A DNA stretch of 64,000 bases from Pseudomonadota bacterium (lineage in GTDB: Bacteria; Pseudomonadota; Gammaproteobacteria; Steroidobacterales; Steroidobacteraceae): assembly GCA_021792755.1 (NCBI GenBank), contig JAJYUA010000002.1, positions 161,061-225,060 of the forward strand. Reading direction: 5' to 3'. A program made the translations under genes and the position numbers. Positions 46,310-55,496 of the stretch are shown here, in pieces (the stretch's first letter is position 1; each line of letters begins with the position of its first letter). The notes under the pieces were generated by a model. That model made no database searches. It saw nothing but the letters and a program-made list of their open reading frames with translations, and was not told the DNA's origin.

Positions 46310-47581
46310 ATGTCATCGAACACACACATCCGCTCGATTCACGCCATCGAGATCCTCGATTCCCGCGGCTTTCCGACGCTGCGCGTCACGGTGTGCCTCG
46401 AGGACGGCACCTTGGGCACGGCGTCGGTCCCTTCGGGCGCCTCGACCGGCGAGAATGAGGCGGTGGAGCTGCGCGACGGCGATGCGCGCCGCTATGGCGG
46501 CAAGGGCGTGCTCAAGGCCCTCGCCAATGTCAACGAGCTCATCGGCCCGCGGCTGATCGGCCTCGATCCGTGCGCACAGTCACGCATCGATGGGATGATG
46601 TGCGATCTGGATGCGACCGCGAATAAATCGAAGCTCGGCGCGAATGCGATTCTCGGGGTGTCCCAGGCGGTGGCGCGCGCCGCCGCCGAGGCGCACCGGA
46701 TGCCGCTTTATACGTACCTCGGCGGTGCCGGCGCCCGGCGTTTGCCGGTACCGATGATGAACGTGCTGAACGGCGGCAAGCACGCCGACTCGAGTCTCGA
46801 TTTCCAGGAGTTCATGATCGTGCCGCGCGGCGCGCCGAGTTTCGCGGAGGCGATGCGGTACGGGTCGGAGACCTTCCAGGCGTTGAAGAGGCTGCTGCAC
46901 GAGCGTGGCTTGAGCACCGCGGTCGGCGACGAAGGCGGCTTCGCGCCGGCGCTGAAAAGCAACGAGGAGGCCTGCGAGCTCATCGTCGCAGCGATCGAGC
47001 GGGCGGGCTTCAAGGCGGGCCGGGACATCGTCCTCGCGCTCGATCCGGCGGCGAGCTCCTTTTTCGAGGAGGGGCGGTATCGCCTGACGCGCAGCCGCCA
47101 GGGGGAGAAGACCTCAGCCGAGATGATCGGGCTGTATGGGACGTGGGTGGACCGCTATCCCATCGTCTCGATCGAGGACGGACTCGCGGAAGGCGACTGG
47201 GAAGGATTCAGCGCGATGACCGCCGCGCTCGGCGATCGCATTCAGATCGTGGGCGATGACATCCTGGTCACCAACCCGCAATTCATCCGCCGCGGAATCG
47301 CCGCACACACCTGCAACGCCGCGCTGATCAAACTCAACCAGATCGGCACCGTCACCGAGACCATCGAGGCGATCGAGCTGTGCCGGCAGGCCGGCTGGGG
47401 CTTTGTGGTCTCGCACCGCTCCGGGGAAACCGAGGACAGCTTCATCGCGGATTTCGCGGTGGCGATGGGCGGGGCGCAGATCAAGACCGGCTCGCTCTGC
47501 CGTTCCGAGCGCATGGCCAAGTACAACCGCCTGATCGAGATCGAGCGGGAGCTCGGCGAGGGCGCGGTATACGGCGTTTGA
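46310..47581 (+). CDS. eno: Enolase
   Basis: This 423-residue glycolytic enzyme interconverts 2-phosphoglycerate and phosphoenolpyruvate and needs Mg. The mobile loop [18 protein letters not shown] is present, as are the metal ligands in [28 protein letters not shown] and [10 protein letters not shown]. The catalytic Lys is in [14 protein letters not shown], and [19 protein letters not shown] is intact. The start at 46310 ([20 protein letters not shown]) matches the family. Enolase is inhibited by fluoride with phosphate, and a likely fluoride riboswitch lies in its leader. It therefore may be an inducible extra copy rather than the housekeeping gene; the rest of the genome would decide. Confidence 0.96.
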   Translation: MSSNTHIRSIHAIEILDSRGFPTLRVTVCLEDGTLGTASVPSGASTGENEAVELRDGDARRYGGKGVLKALANVNELIGPRLIGLDPCAQSRIDGMMCDLDATANKSKLGANAILGVSQAVARAAAEAHRMPLYTYLGGAGARRLPVPMMNVLNGGKHADSSLDFQEFMIVPRGAPSFAEAMRYGSETFQALKRLLHERGLSTAVGDEGGFAPALKSNEEACELIVAAIERAGFKAGRDIVLALDPAASSFFEEGRYRLTRSRQGEKTSAEMIGLYGTWVDRYPIVSIEDGLAEGDWEGFSAMTAALGDRIQIVGDDILVTNPQFIRRGIAAHTCNAALIKLNQIGTVTETIEAIELCRQAGWGFVVSHRSGETEDSFIADFAVAMGGAQIKTGSLCRSERMAKYNRLIEIERELGEGAVYGV

Positions 47582-47823
47582 GCCGCTGCTCGTCTCAGGA
47601 CCGCGCGGCGAAACCCGGGAACGTACGGACAATTCACGCACCGACGCGCGGCCAGCCGCACCGGCAGTGGCGCCGAAGCCTGCGGCTCGCGCGTCAGGCG
47701 CTGGCAAGGAGTGGGCGCTCGACCCGTGAAGCGCGGCGCCTGAGGCGAACTTCGCGACGGACTTGCGCTGTGCGGGTGAGGCGCCGGGGCTGATGTGCCC
47801 GAACAGGCGGCCATCTGCCCGGG

Positions 47824-48040
47824 GCTCGGGCGCATCGGCTCGACGAGCAGCTCGCCCGTGTGAGCGCGCTCCTCGACCGATTGAAGCCTGAGAGCCTGAT
47901 CGTGCTCAATGAGTCGCTCGCGTCCGCCCGCGAGCGGCAGGGCCCGCGGATCGCCCGCCGGAGCGTGCGGGGAGTTGGTTAAGGAGGGCGTCAAGACGAG
48001 GTGTGTGACGCACCTGGTCGACTTGGCGCTGCGCCCTCTG
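47824..48040 (+). pseudogene. Frameshifted remnant of a MutS-like ATPase domain
   Basis: One frame reads RLDEQLARVSALLDRLKPES and then LIVLNESLASARERQGPRIA before a stop at 47980-47982. The next frame continues with ELVKEGVKTRCVTHLVDLA from about 47972. This order (LDEEL..., NESFASTNEREG, VTHLYDLA) is that of the Walker B to C-terminal part of MutS-family ATPases. The 5' part, including Walker A, is gone and one frameshift separates the two halves. MutS-like genes are among the known neighbours of fluoride riboswitches, which fits its place behind enolase. Confidence 0.7.
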
Positions 48041-48049
48041 CGGCGCTTT

Positions 48050-50029
48050 TCAGCGCAGCGTCAGCGCGAGGATCACGATGAGCAGCGCGCCGATCAACCC
48101 CAGGTAGAAATTCATATCTCCTGACTGCAGCGCGCGCAGCCATCCGGCGAGCCGCCAGACGGCCCGCCGGACCGGATCGAACAGCACAGGAGCGAATAGG
48201 TCCGCCACGTCATGCTCGACTTGCAGCTTGTGAATGAAGTAGGCGACGGCCCGGTGCTCGCGTGCCGTGTCGAGCGTGGGCCGGTAGATGAAGCTGTAGA
48301 ACGTGCGCATGGCGTTGGAGAAGGTGAGGGATGTCGTCGCCGAGCGCTCCGGATCTTCCCGCAACCCCCCGTACCAGACGCGCGCGCGCCGCACGGCGTG
48401 GCGGCGGCCGTTGAGCAGCAGCAACAGCGGCACGATGGCGAGCAGCGGCATGACGATGACGAGGAGCGAGGGGGAGATGAATGCGAACTTGTCGCTCAAT
48501 GGCACGAGCAGCCAGCCGGTGGTCATCGCCCCTGCGGCATTCGCGCCGAACTGCCTCACCGTGGCGTCTGCGAGGCCGTGCAGCCAGATCGGCATCCCCA
48601 CGGCCGCGGCCAGTACGGCGAGGCCCAGGATGAACACCGCGCTGTCATAGCCTGCTGCGATGTGCGGGGCCTGCGGCGTGCGGCCGCCGCCGAGCAGGCC
48701 GATGCCGAACGCCTTGGCGAAGGTGGCAAACGCGATCGCCGCCGTGAGTGCCAGACCCGCGCCGGCGAGCGAGAGCGTCAGCCGCCCGCCGAGGCTGGCG
48801 AGGTGAAAGCCCTGGAACACCGTCTGGAAGGTGAGCCACTCGGTCACGAAACCGATCTGCGGCGGCATGGCCGCGAGGCTCATCGCCGCGAACAGCGCCC
48901 CGACGCCGAACACCAAGCTCGTCGCGCGCAGCCAGCCGCGCTGCGCGAGGCGGTACGTGCCCCCGGCCGCATACACCCCGTCGGCACCGAGGAACAGCCC
49001 GCCCTTGGCGAGCGCATGGCCCGAGAGATGAAGCACCGCCACCGTCCAGGCGAGCCCGGCGAGTGCGCGCTCGCCTCCCGCCCGAAACAGCAGGCTCGCC
49101 CCGAGGGTCGTCACCGCGATGGCCGCGTTCTCCGCCGTGGAAAAGGCGAGCAGGCGCCGCCAATCGTCTTGCTGGAAGGCGTAGAGCGCGGCCAGGATGG
49201 AAGTGAGGGCGCCGACGGCCGTGACGAGGATACCCAAGGTAAACACTGCGCCGCCGACGGCGAGCCAGTCGACGAGCGTACGCGAGAGCGCGAAGAAAGC
49301 GGCGTTGAGCACCAGGCCCGAGAGGATCGCCCCGGTGGCGCCGCTGCCGTTGCCGTAGGCGCCGGGAAACCACTCGTAGAAGGGCAGCAGGCCGAGCTTG
49401 GCGCCGAAGCCGAGGAGCGCCAGCACTCCGATGGTAAGGCGGGCGGCGCTCGAGAGCGCGTGCGCTCCGAGCGCAAAGCCTTCAAATGCCACGCTGCCGC
49501 CGGCGTGCCGCGAGAGCAGCAGCAGCGCAAGTAAAATGGCGACTGTGCCGACCTCGAGCAGCGCGAGCATCTGCAGCACGCCCCGCCCGGCCTCAAGCGA
49601 GGTGCTCTCCGCAAGAATCATGACTGCGCCGCCGAAGCTCATCAACTCCCAGGCGATGAGCAGGGCGTAGGCGTCCTGCACTCCGAACAGCCCCAAGGCG
49701 CCGATCAGGGAAAGTGCCGCGCCCACGAGCCAGGCCGGGCGGGTGGGACGGATGGGTGTACAGAGTGCCACGGCGAGCGCGGCGGGCAGCAGGCCAAAGC
49801 CCATCAGCCACAGCGCCTCGGGAGCGTAGTGCAGCCGCACCGCCTGGCCGGCCAGGTTGATCGGCAGGGTGAGCCAGCCGGCGCCTTGCGGGAGGGCGCC
49901 AAAGGCCGCCCAGATCCCGGCGGCCGCCCCGAGGCAGATCAGCCCCCGGGCGAGCGAGGTCCTGCGCGCCAGCGCACACAGCAGTCCGGCCGCCCAGAGC
50001 CAGAATGCCGCGATCAGCAGCTCAGGCAT
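48050..50029 (-). CDS. Hyf/HycC-like proton-translocating membrane subunit (HyfB-like)
   Basis: This 659-residue antiporter-like subunit has about 15 helices. It has the TM5-type glutamate (LLIAWELMSFGGAVMI) and the two key lysines (LGFGAKLGLLPFYEWFPGAYG and HLSGHALAKGGLFLGADG), so the proton path looks intact. The C-terminal region ends with SFIYRPTLDTAREH and another helix, as in HyfB/HycC rather than NuoL. It is the last gene of the complex. Its ATG overlaps the stop of the Fe-S subunit gene by 8 bp. Confidence 0.87.
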   Translation of the reverse strand: MPELLIAAFWLWAAGLLCALARRTSLARGLICLGAAAGIWAAFGALPQGAGWLTLPINLAGQAVRLHYAPEALWLMGFGLLPAALAVALCTPIRPTRPAWLVGAALSLIGALGLFGVQDAYALLIAWELMSFGGAVMILAESTSLEAGRGVLQMLALLEVGTVAILLALLLLSRHAGGSVAFEGFALGAHALSSAARLTIGVLALLGFGAKLGLLPFYEWFPGAYGNGSGATGAILSGLVLNAAFFALSRTLVDWLAVGGAVFTLGILVTAVGALTSILAALYAFQQDDWRRLLAFSTAENAAIAVTTLGASLLFRAGGERALAGLAWTVAVLHLSGHALAKGGLFLGADGVYAAGGTYRLAQRGWLRATSLVFGVGALFAAMSLAAMPPQIGFVTEWLTFQTVFQGFHLASLGGRLTLSLAGAGLALTAAIAFATFAKAFGIGLLGGGRTPQAPHIAAGYDSAVFILGLAVLAAAVGMPIWLHGLADATVRQFGANAAGAMTTGWLLVPLSDKFAFISPSLLVIVMPLLAIVPLLLLLNGRRHAVRRARVWYGGLREDPERSATTSLTFSNAMRTFYSFIYRPTLDTAREHRAVAYFIHKLQVEHDVADLFAPVLFDPVRRAVWRLAGWLRALQSGDMNFYLGLIGALLIVILALTLR

Positions 50030-50876
50030 GCCGCCCTGCCGCAGGCGGCTCGCCCGGGGGTATCCGGCCGCCGCGCACACGCTGCGGCACACGCCGAAGC
50101 AGCATCAGCAACGCATGGATGATCGCCGGTGGGCTGGGCGGGCACCCCGGCAGGTACAGGTCCACGGGCAACACGCCCTCCAACCCGTTGCCGCAGGCGT
50201 AGCCGCCGCCGTTGGTGCCTCCGGAGACCGCGCAGGTGCCGGCCGCCATCACGAAGCGAGGCTGCGGCATGGCCTCGAACGCCTCGAGCAGGGGACCGCG
50301 CATCGCATAGGTTACCGGCCCCGTGACCAGCAGCAGGTCGGCGAAGCGGGGCGAGGCCGTGAAGAACACCCCGAGCCGGTGCAGGTTGTAGTAGGGGTTG
50401 CTGAGCGCCTGCAGCTCCGACTCGCAGCCGTTGCAGGAGCCGGCATCGACGTGCCGGATGTGAAGACTGCGGCCGAACACGCGCCGGATCTCCCGCTCGA
50501 GCGTTGCGCCCTCCTCGGAGAGGGCCGCGCGGCTCCACACGAGATCCTCCCGGCTGCGGCTGGCGAACGCCCAGTCCTGTGATGCCGTGAGGGCGCCCGT
50601 GGGACACGCGTCGACACACAGCTGGCAGACGACGCAGCGGCCGTAGTCCACCTTCACGCGCTCCACGCCGTCATCACCGGCAACGAGGCGGATGGCCCCC
50701 GGCAGGCAGGCCTGCGCGCAGTCGCGGCAGCCGTCCTGGCACTTGGCCGGGTCGAAGCGGGGCATGCCGAGCAAGCCCGCCTGGCCGGGCTCATCGCCCT
50801 GGCCGCGCCAGCGCGTCGTCGCCCTGCCTCGGGCGAGGCCGTAGAGTGTCCAGAGCGGCATCAGCTTCAGCGCCAT
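50022..50876 (-). CDS. Fused ferredoxin-NuoB-like subunit (HyfH + HyfI type)
   Basis: This 284-residue protein joins two parts that are separate in E. coli Hyf. Residues about 40-100 hold two [4Fe-4S] ferredoxin motifs, CQDGCRDCAQACLPGAI and CVVCQLCVDACPTGAL. Residues about 140-265 are the NuoB/HyfI-like small subunit with the N2-type ligands in AGSCNGCESELQAL, AAGTCAVSGGTNGG and LPGCPPSPPAIIHALL. It passes electrons toward the large subunit on the cytoplasmic face. The first ferredoxin motif has C-x3-C spacing at its start, not C-x2-C. Confidence 0.85.
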   Translation of the reverse strand: MALKLMPLWTLYGLARGRATTRWRGQGDEPGQAGLLGMPRFDPAKCQDGCRDCAQACLPGAIRLVAGDDGVERVKVDYGRCVVCQLCVDACPTGALTASQDWAFASRSREDLVWSRAALSEEGATLEREIRRVFGRSLHIRHVDAGSCNGCESELQALSNPYYNLHRLGVFFTASPRFADLLLVTGPVTYAMRGPLLEAFEAMPQPRFVMAAGTCAVSGGTNGGGYACGNGLEGVLPVDLYLPGCPPSPPAIIHALLMLLRRVPQRVRGGRIPPGEPPAAGRHA

Positions 50877-50888
50877 CGGTGCTCTCCG

Positions 50889-52391
50889 TCAGCGGTCACA
50901 GCCCGCCACCGTCAGGCCGAAGCTCGCCTCGTTGATCGCGTAGTCCATCATGTTGGTGTCGTGCACCGTGTAGGGAAAGACGCGCCAGTTGGAGAAGCTT
51001 GGCGACTTGATCTTCACGCGCCTCAGCCGGCCGCCCGCATCGAGGTGCACGGCGTAATACGCGGTGCCGCGCGGGGTCTCGGCCCAGCCGAGCCCCTCGC
51101 CGGCGGGCGCGGGCCGGCACTCGGCGCACAGAGCGCCCTCGGGCAGCCCCTCGAGCACGGCCCGGATGAGGAGGATGCTGTTCGTGATCTCCTCGATGCG
51201 CACCTGCTGGCGCGCGTGGGCATCGCAGCCGTCCCGCACCGCTACGCGCAGGGGCAGCTCGGCATAGGCGCCGTGGGGTTGATCACGCCGCGGGTCGCGA
51301 TCGAGTCCCGAGGCGCGCGCCACCGGTCCGGTGGCGCCCTGGTCGAAGGCGAGCCGCCGGCCGAGCACACCGGTGCTGATGAGGCGATCGAGATGGCTGT
51401 TGGTGGCGGCAAGCTGGCCCGCGTAGATTTGGAAATCGCTTTGGAGCCGGGCGATGTCCGCGGCAAGCCCGGCAAGCACGGGCTCGCGCCGCAAGCCCCC
51501 GGGGACGAGCAGCCCGCGCAGCAGCCGGCTGCCGCTCACCCGGGTGTTGATCTGCTTGGCGCGCTCCTCGAGGTACTTGCCTTGCGCCTCGCCCACCTTG
51601 AGCGTGGTGGTATGACAGAGGTGACCCAGGTAGTGCAGGTGGTTGTAGAGCCGCTCGAGCTCGCCGAGCAGCACACGCAGCCAGGCGGCGCGGCGCGGCA
51701 CCTCGCAATGCGCGGCGGCCTCCACGGCGTGGCAGTAGGCCAGCGCGTGCGCCACGCCGCCGACGCCGGAAACGCGCTCGGCGAGAACGGTGCCGAGCGC
51801 CGGGGGGAGTCCCTCGAAACGCTTCTCCATCCCCCGGTGCTTGAAGAACAGCTGCGGGTGGTAGTGCAGGATCGCCTCACCGAGGTAGTAGAAGGCGAGC
51901 TGGGTCGATTCCAGCACATCGGCCCGCACCGGTCCGAACGGCAGCAGCTGAATGGCCTCGGGCGCGGTGCCGGCGAGCTCCGGGAGGGGATGGGGCGAGG
52001 GGGTATAGCTCAATTGCGGCGCAGGGCCCGGCAGCAAGGGCGGCCGCGCGGCCCTCGCCCCGGGCAACAACACGAGCGGTTGCGGCAAAGGCTGGTCCGT
52101 GAAGGCGATCCCGCACAGGTCGGTGGTCTCCCGCTCATACCAGGACAGCAGCGGGGCGCTCGGCGCAAGGCTCGGCGGCGATTCCTTCCCCGGGCGGCAG
52201 CGCCAGAGGTGCGGGGGCTCGCCGCGGCCCGGGTGCAGCACGTACCGCAGCTCCGGTGTGTCGGGCCCTTCGGGGAACCACGCATACATGAACTGCATGC
52301 GCGCTCCGGCATCGAGCGCCGCGCGGCAGCGAACCGGGAGCTGCCGCGCGGCGAGGTCTTCCATCGTGAGAGCCGCGGGTGAGGCGCTCAT
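50889..52391 (-). CDS. NuoCD/HyfG-like large subunit lacking Ni-Fe ligands
   Basis: This 500-residue subunit has a NuoC-like N-terminal part and a NuoD/hydrogenase large-subunit core. Where group 4 hydrogenases have RxCGxC, it reads E205-R-V-S-G-V-G-G-V-A-H, so both cysteines are replaced. At the C-terminus the DPCxxC motif is absent; the chain ends NEASFGLTVAGCDR. It therefore cannot hold a Ni-Fe centre and is not a hydrogenase. This is the pattern of the energy-converting-hydrogenase-related (Ehr) complexes. The reaction is unknown. Start and stop of the adjacent gene share ATGA at 52388-52391. Confidence 0.85.
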   Translation of the reverse strand: MSASPAALTMEDLAARQLPVRCRAALDAGARMQFMYAWFPEGPDTPELRYVLHPGRGEPPHLWRCRPGKESPPSLAPSAPLLSWYERETTDLCGIAFTDQPLPQPLVLLPGARAARPPLLPGPAPQLSYTPSPHPLPELAGTAPEAIQLLPFGPVRADVLESTQLAFYYLGEAILHYHPQLFFKHRGMEKRFEGLPPALGTVLAERVSGVGGVAHALAYCHAVEAAAHCEVPRRAAWLRVLLGELERLYNHLHYLGHLCHTTTLKVGEAQGKYLEERAKQINTRVSGSRLLRGLLVPGGLRREPVLAGLAADIARLQSDFQIYAGQLAATNSHLDRLISTGVLGRRLAFDQGATGPVARASGLDRDPRRDQPHGAYAELPLRVAVRDGCDAHARQQVRIEEITNSILLIRAVLEGLPEGALCAECRPAPAGEGLGWAETPRGTAYYAVHLDAGGRLRRVKIKSPSFSNWRVFPYTVHDTNMMDYAINEASFGLTVAGCDR

Positions 52392-53872
52392 CGGATGCCG
52401 CCACCGAGTTGCGCGGCGATGACCGAAAAGTAATGGCTGAAGGCGCTCGGCCACCACAGGCCCAGGATGAGAAGCGGCACGAGCGCGAGCCACATCGGCA
52501 GCTCGCACCAGATGCGCTCGCCGGGGGCGGGCCGCCACCGGGCGGTGGCGGCCGCGGCCGCGGCGCTCTCGCCGAAGTACATGGCGCGGAAGTGGTTGAG
52601 GAAGCCGATGAAGATCACCACCAGCAACACCAGCATGAGGTACACCGCCCAGGCGTTGGGGCTCGCGAGGCCGGCGCGCAGGATGGTGAACTCGCTCAGG
52701 AACAGCCCGAAGGGCGGCGCTCCGGTGATGGCCACCGCCCCGGCCATCCACAGCGCACCGGCGACGGGCATGGCGAGGAGCACGTGATGGATGCGCCCGA
52801 TGCGCTTGCTGCGAAAGGCGTGCAGGACGTCTCCGGAGCCGAAGAACATCAGCGACTTGTTGAGCGAGTGATTGAGCATGTGGTAAAGCGCGCCCGCGAT
52901 CCCGAGCGGTCCGCCGAAACCGAACCCGAGGGTCATCACGCCCATGTGCTCGACGCTGGAATAGGCCATCAGCCGTTTGACGTCCGTCTGGCGCGTGATG
53001 AACAGAGCCGCGATCGCGAGCGAGAGGGCGCCGATCACCACCACCACGGTCCGCGGCAGCACGCCGAGGCGCACCGCGTCGGTCACGTGGATGAAGCGCA
53101 CGATGCCGATCATCGCGGTGTTGAGCAGCGCGCCGGAGAGCATCGCCGACACTGGTGCCGGGCCCTCGCTGTGCGCATCCGGGAGCCACGTGTGCATCGG
53201 GGCAAGCCCGACCTTGGTGCCGAAGCCGATGAACACGAGCAGAAACGCCGCGAGCGCCAGGGTCGGGTTCAGCTGCGGGGCGACGGAGCGCAGCGCCCCC
53301 CAGGTGAGATTGTAGGTAGGGCCGAGGTGAAAGCTCGCGGTCCAGTAGTAAAAGACGATGCCGAGCAGGGCGAGGCTGATGCCCGCCGAGACGATCACGA
53401 TGTACTTCCAGGCCGCCTCCACCCCCTCGCGCGTCTTCTCGAAGCCGACGAGGAAGGTGCTGACGAGCGTCGTGAGCTCGATCGCGATCCAGTACACCCC
53501 GATGTTGTTCATGAGCGGCCCGAGCATGACCGTCAGCGCAAATCCCGCAAACAGGGCGTAGAAGCGATGCAGGCGCCGCGGCTCCCCGAGGGCGCGCATG
53601 TAGCCGACGGCATAGACCGAGGCGAGCAGGTACACCGCGCTGCACGAGAGCAGCACCCACGCGCCAAGCGGATCGACGATGATGTAGCCGTCGAGCAGGA
53701 TGTAGGGCCCGCCGAGGGCGATGGGCAGCAGCCGCAGCACCGCCGCGAACACGGCCACGGAGGCGCCGAGGTTGAGGTACTCGGCGAAGCGCGCCGAGCG
53801 GATGAGCTGGCAGCCGGCGACCGCCGCGAGCGGCGCGAGCAGGATGACGTCGAGCAGCGGTGCCGGGTTCAT
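52388..53872 (-). CDS. HyfF-like proton-translocating membrane subunit
   Basis: This 494-residue antiporter-like subunit has about 14 helices. The proton-path residues are present: Glu in IGVYWIAIELTTLVSTFLVG, Lys in IGFGTKVGLAPMHTWLPDAH and Lys in YHMLNHSLNKSLMFFGSGD. The LPDAHSEGPAPVSAMLSG block is typical of NuoL/M/HyfF proteins. It is one of two such subunits in the complex, so two proton routes are possible. It overlaps the upstream and downstream genes by ATGA, showing tight translational coupling. Confidence 0.87.
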   Translation of the reverse strand: MNPAPLLDVILLAPLAAVAGCQLIRSARFAEYLNLGASVAVFAAVLRLLPIALGGPYILLDGYIIVDPLGAWVLLSCSAVYLLASVYAVGYMRALGEPRRLHRFYALFAGFALTVMLGPLMNNIGVYWIAIELTTLVSTFLVGFEKTREGVEAAWKYIVIVSAGISLALLGIVFYYWTASFHLGPTYNLTWGALRSVAPQLNPTLALAAFLLVFIGFGTKVGLAPMHTWLPDAHSEGPAPVSAMLSGALLNTAMIGIVRFIHVTDAVRLGVLPRTVVVVIGALSLAIAALFITRQTDVKRLMAYSSVEHMGVMTLGFGFGGPLGIAGALYHMLNHSLNKSLMFFGSGDVLHAFRSKRIGRIHHVLLAMPVAGALWMAGAVAITGAPPFGLFLSEFTILRAGLASPNAWAVYLMLVLLVVIFIGFLNHFRAMYFGESAAAAAATARWRPAPGERIWCELPMWLALVPLLILGLWWPSAFSHYFSVIAAQLGGGIR

Positions 53873-54549
53873 CCGACGAGTCTCGTCAGCTCGTGGGTGC
53901 TCGTGGTGCCGGCATGCACGACGAGGTAGCGCACCAGCACGCCGAAGCAGGCCACCACCACCAGCAGGTCGAACAGGATCACGAGCTCGATGAGCAGCGG
54001 CATGCCGGGCACCAGGATCTGCGAGCCGAGGAAGATGCCGTTCTCGATCACGAGCAGCGCCAGGATCTGGCTCACGACTTCCCTGCGCACCACGAGCATG
54101 AGAAAGCCGATCAGCTTCATGGACAGCATCGCGGTGAGGGCGAGCACCGCCACCGTGCCGGCGAGGCCGAGCGCGCTGCTCAGGTGATTCGCCACCACGA
54201 AGGCGAACAGGACCAGCAGCCCTCCCAGCACGAGGCTCGCGCTCGGGGAGAGCCGCTCGTGCAGCTCGCGGTCGACATTGAGCCGCCGCGTGATGCGCAG
54301 CAGCAGGTACGGCAGCACCAGGCCGCGAAAAAGCGCGGTGAGCGCCGCGATGCCATAGAGCTCAGGGTAGCCGCCGTAGTAGGCGACCGCCGCCGAGAGC
54401 AGCGCGATCAGCCACGACTGCAGGGCGAACGCGCCGAGATAGGCGTTGAGCCAGCGGGAGCCGAGCATGACGAACGCGAGCAGGAGGCAGGTGATGGCGA
54501 GCAGGCTGAAGAGCGAGCCGGCAAGCGGTGACAGGTGCGCGGCGAACAC
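53869..54549 (-). CDS. HyfE-like membrane subunit
   Basis: This 226-residue protein has about seven hydrophobic segments, for example GSLFSLLAITCLLLAFVML and MKLIGFLMLVVRREVVSQIL. The block LALLVIENGIFLGSQILVPGMPLLIEL matches the NuoK-like part of HyfE, whose conserved Glu (VIEN) joins the proton path. The start is the GTG at 54549, two bases after the HyfC-like stop. GAGG lies 6 bases upstream, and the frame has no ATG nearby. Confidence 0.83.
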   Translation of the reverse strand: MFAAHLSPLAGSLFSLLAITCLLLAFVMLGSRWLNAYLGAFALQSWLIALLSAAVAYYGGYPELYGIAALTALFRGLVLPYLLLRITRRLNVDRELHERLSPSASLVLGGLLVLFAFVVANHLSSALGLAGTVAVLALTAMLSMKLIGFLMLVVRREVVSQILALLVIENGIFLGSQILVPGMPLLIELVILFDLLVVVACFGVLVRYLVVHAGTTSTHELTRLVG

Positions 54550-54551
54550 GG

Positions 54552-55496
54552 CTACCTCATCTGGTTCGCCACGATGGCGAGAATGGCGAGCAGGAAGGAG
54601 GCGGCGAGCGGCTCCTGATAGCGGTAGTAGCGCAGGCGCGACTGCATGGTCTCCACCACCACCACCGCCGCGGCGACGATCGCGAATTTCACCAGCAGCC
54701 CGGCCGCCGCGCCGAGCGCGCCGAGGGCGGTGCCCTCGGCGGACAGTCCCCAGGGCAGCAGCAGCACGTTGCAGAAAATGGTGTACAGGATGAGCTGCTT
54801 CATCGCCGAGGCCCAGCGCAGCAGCGCCAGCAGGGGCCCGGAGTACTCGAGGATGCGTCCCTCCTCGATCATGTACACCTCGATGTGGGTGCTCGAGTGG
54901 AAGGGCAGCCGGTCGGTCTCGACGAGCAGCAGGATGAAGAAGGCTGCCACCAGGAACAGGTGCGCCGGACTCAAGTAGACGGCGGCGTTGCCGGCGAGCA
55001 GATGATTGACCACGAACGGCAGCATCGACTTGGCGAGCAGCGTGATGCCGACGAACACCAGGATCAGTGTCGGCTCGGCGAGGATCCCGAGCATCACCGC
55101 GCGCGATGAGCCGACGCCGCCATAGGCACTGCCGGAGTCGAGGCCCGCGAGAGTGATGAAGAACGAGCCGAGCGTCAGAATGAGCCCACCGCCGAGGATG
55201 TCTCCCATGTCCGACAGCGGCAGTGGGAAGTTGGTCAGCACCGGGATGAGGATCGGCACCGTCAGCATGCAGGTGAAGGCGACGACGGGCGCGATCCAGT
55301 AGATGAAGCTTGCCGTCTCGGGCACCACGAGCTGCTTGTGGAACAGCTTGCGCAGATCGCGGTAGGGCTGGAAAATGCCGGGTCCTTGCGCGCGTTGCAC
55401 CCGCTCTTCCCACTGCACGATGACGCCCTGCAGGAGCGGCGCGAGTAAGACGACGGCGAGAACCTGGGCGATCTGCAGCAGGATGGCCCGCGTCAC
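54552..55496 (-). CDS. HyfC/NuoH-like membrane subunit
   Basis: This 314-residue protein has eight helices and anchors the peripheral arm. The family blocks are present: GPGIFQPYRDLRKLFHKQLV, ILAEPTLILVFVGITLLA, LVETDRLPFHSSTHIEVYMI and EEGRILEYSGPLLALLRWASA. The charged loops correspond to the quinone-side or funnel region of complex I. The start is the GTG at 55496, which shares bases with the stop of a 47-codon ORF upstream (GTGA). It is the first recognisable subunit gene of the operon under the minus-strand riboswitch. Confidence 0.88.
   Translation of the reverse strand: MTRAILLQIAQVLAVVLLAPLLQGVIVQWEERVQRAQGPGIFQPYRDLRKLFHKQLVVPETASFIYWIAPVVAFTCMLTVPILIPVLTNFPLPLSDMGDILGGGLILTLGSFFITLAGLDSGSAYGGVGSSRAVMLGILAEPTLILVFVGITLLAKSMLPFVVNHLLAGNAAVYLSPAHLFLVAAFFILLLVETDRLPFHSSTHIEVYMIEEGRILEYSGPLLALLRWASAMKQLILYTIFCNVLLLPWGLSAEGTALGALGAAAGLLVKFAIVAAAVVVVETMQSRLRYYRYQEPLAASFLLAILAIVANQMR

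Noticed and set aside
51378..51389. GCTGATGA inside the large-subunit gene as another crcB tail
   Set aside because: It is within conserved coding sequence and has no P1, P2 or pseudoknot partner around it.
48050..55496. Respiratory complex I (nuo) operon
   Set aside because: The gene order, the HyfB/E/F-type membrane subunits and the absence of NuoE/F/G and NuoA/J/K/N fit a Hyf/Ehr-type complex instead.
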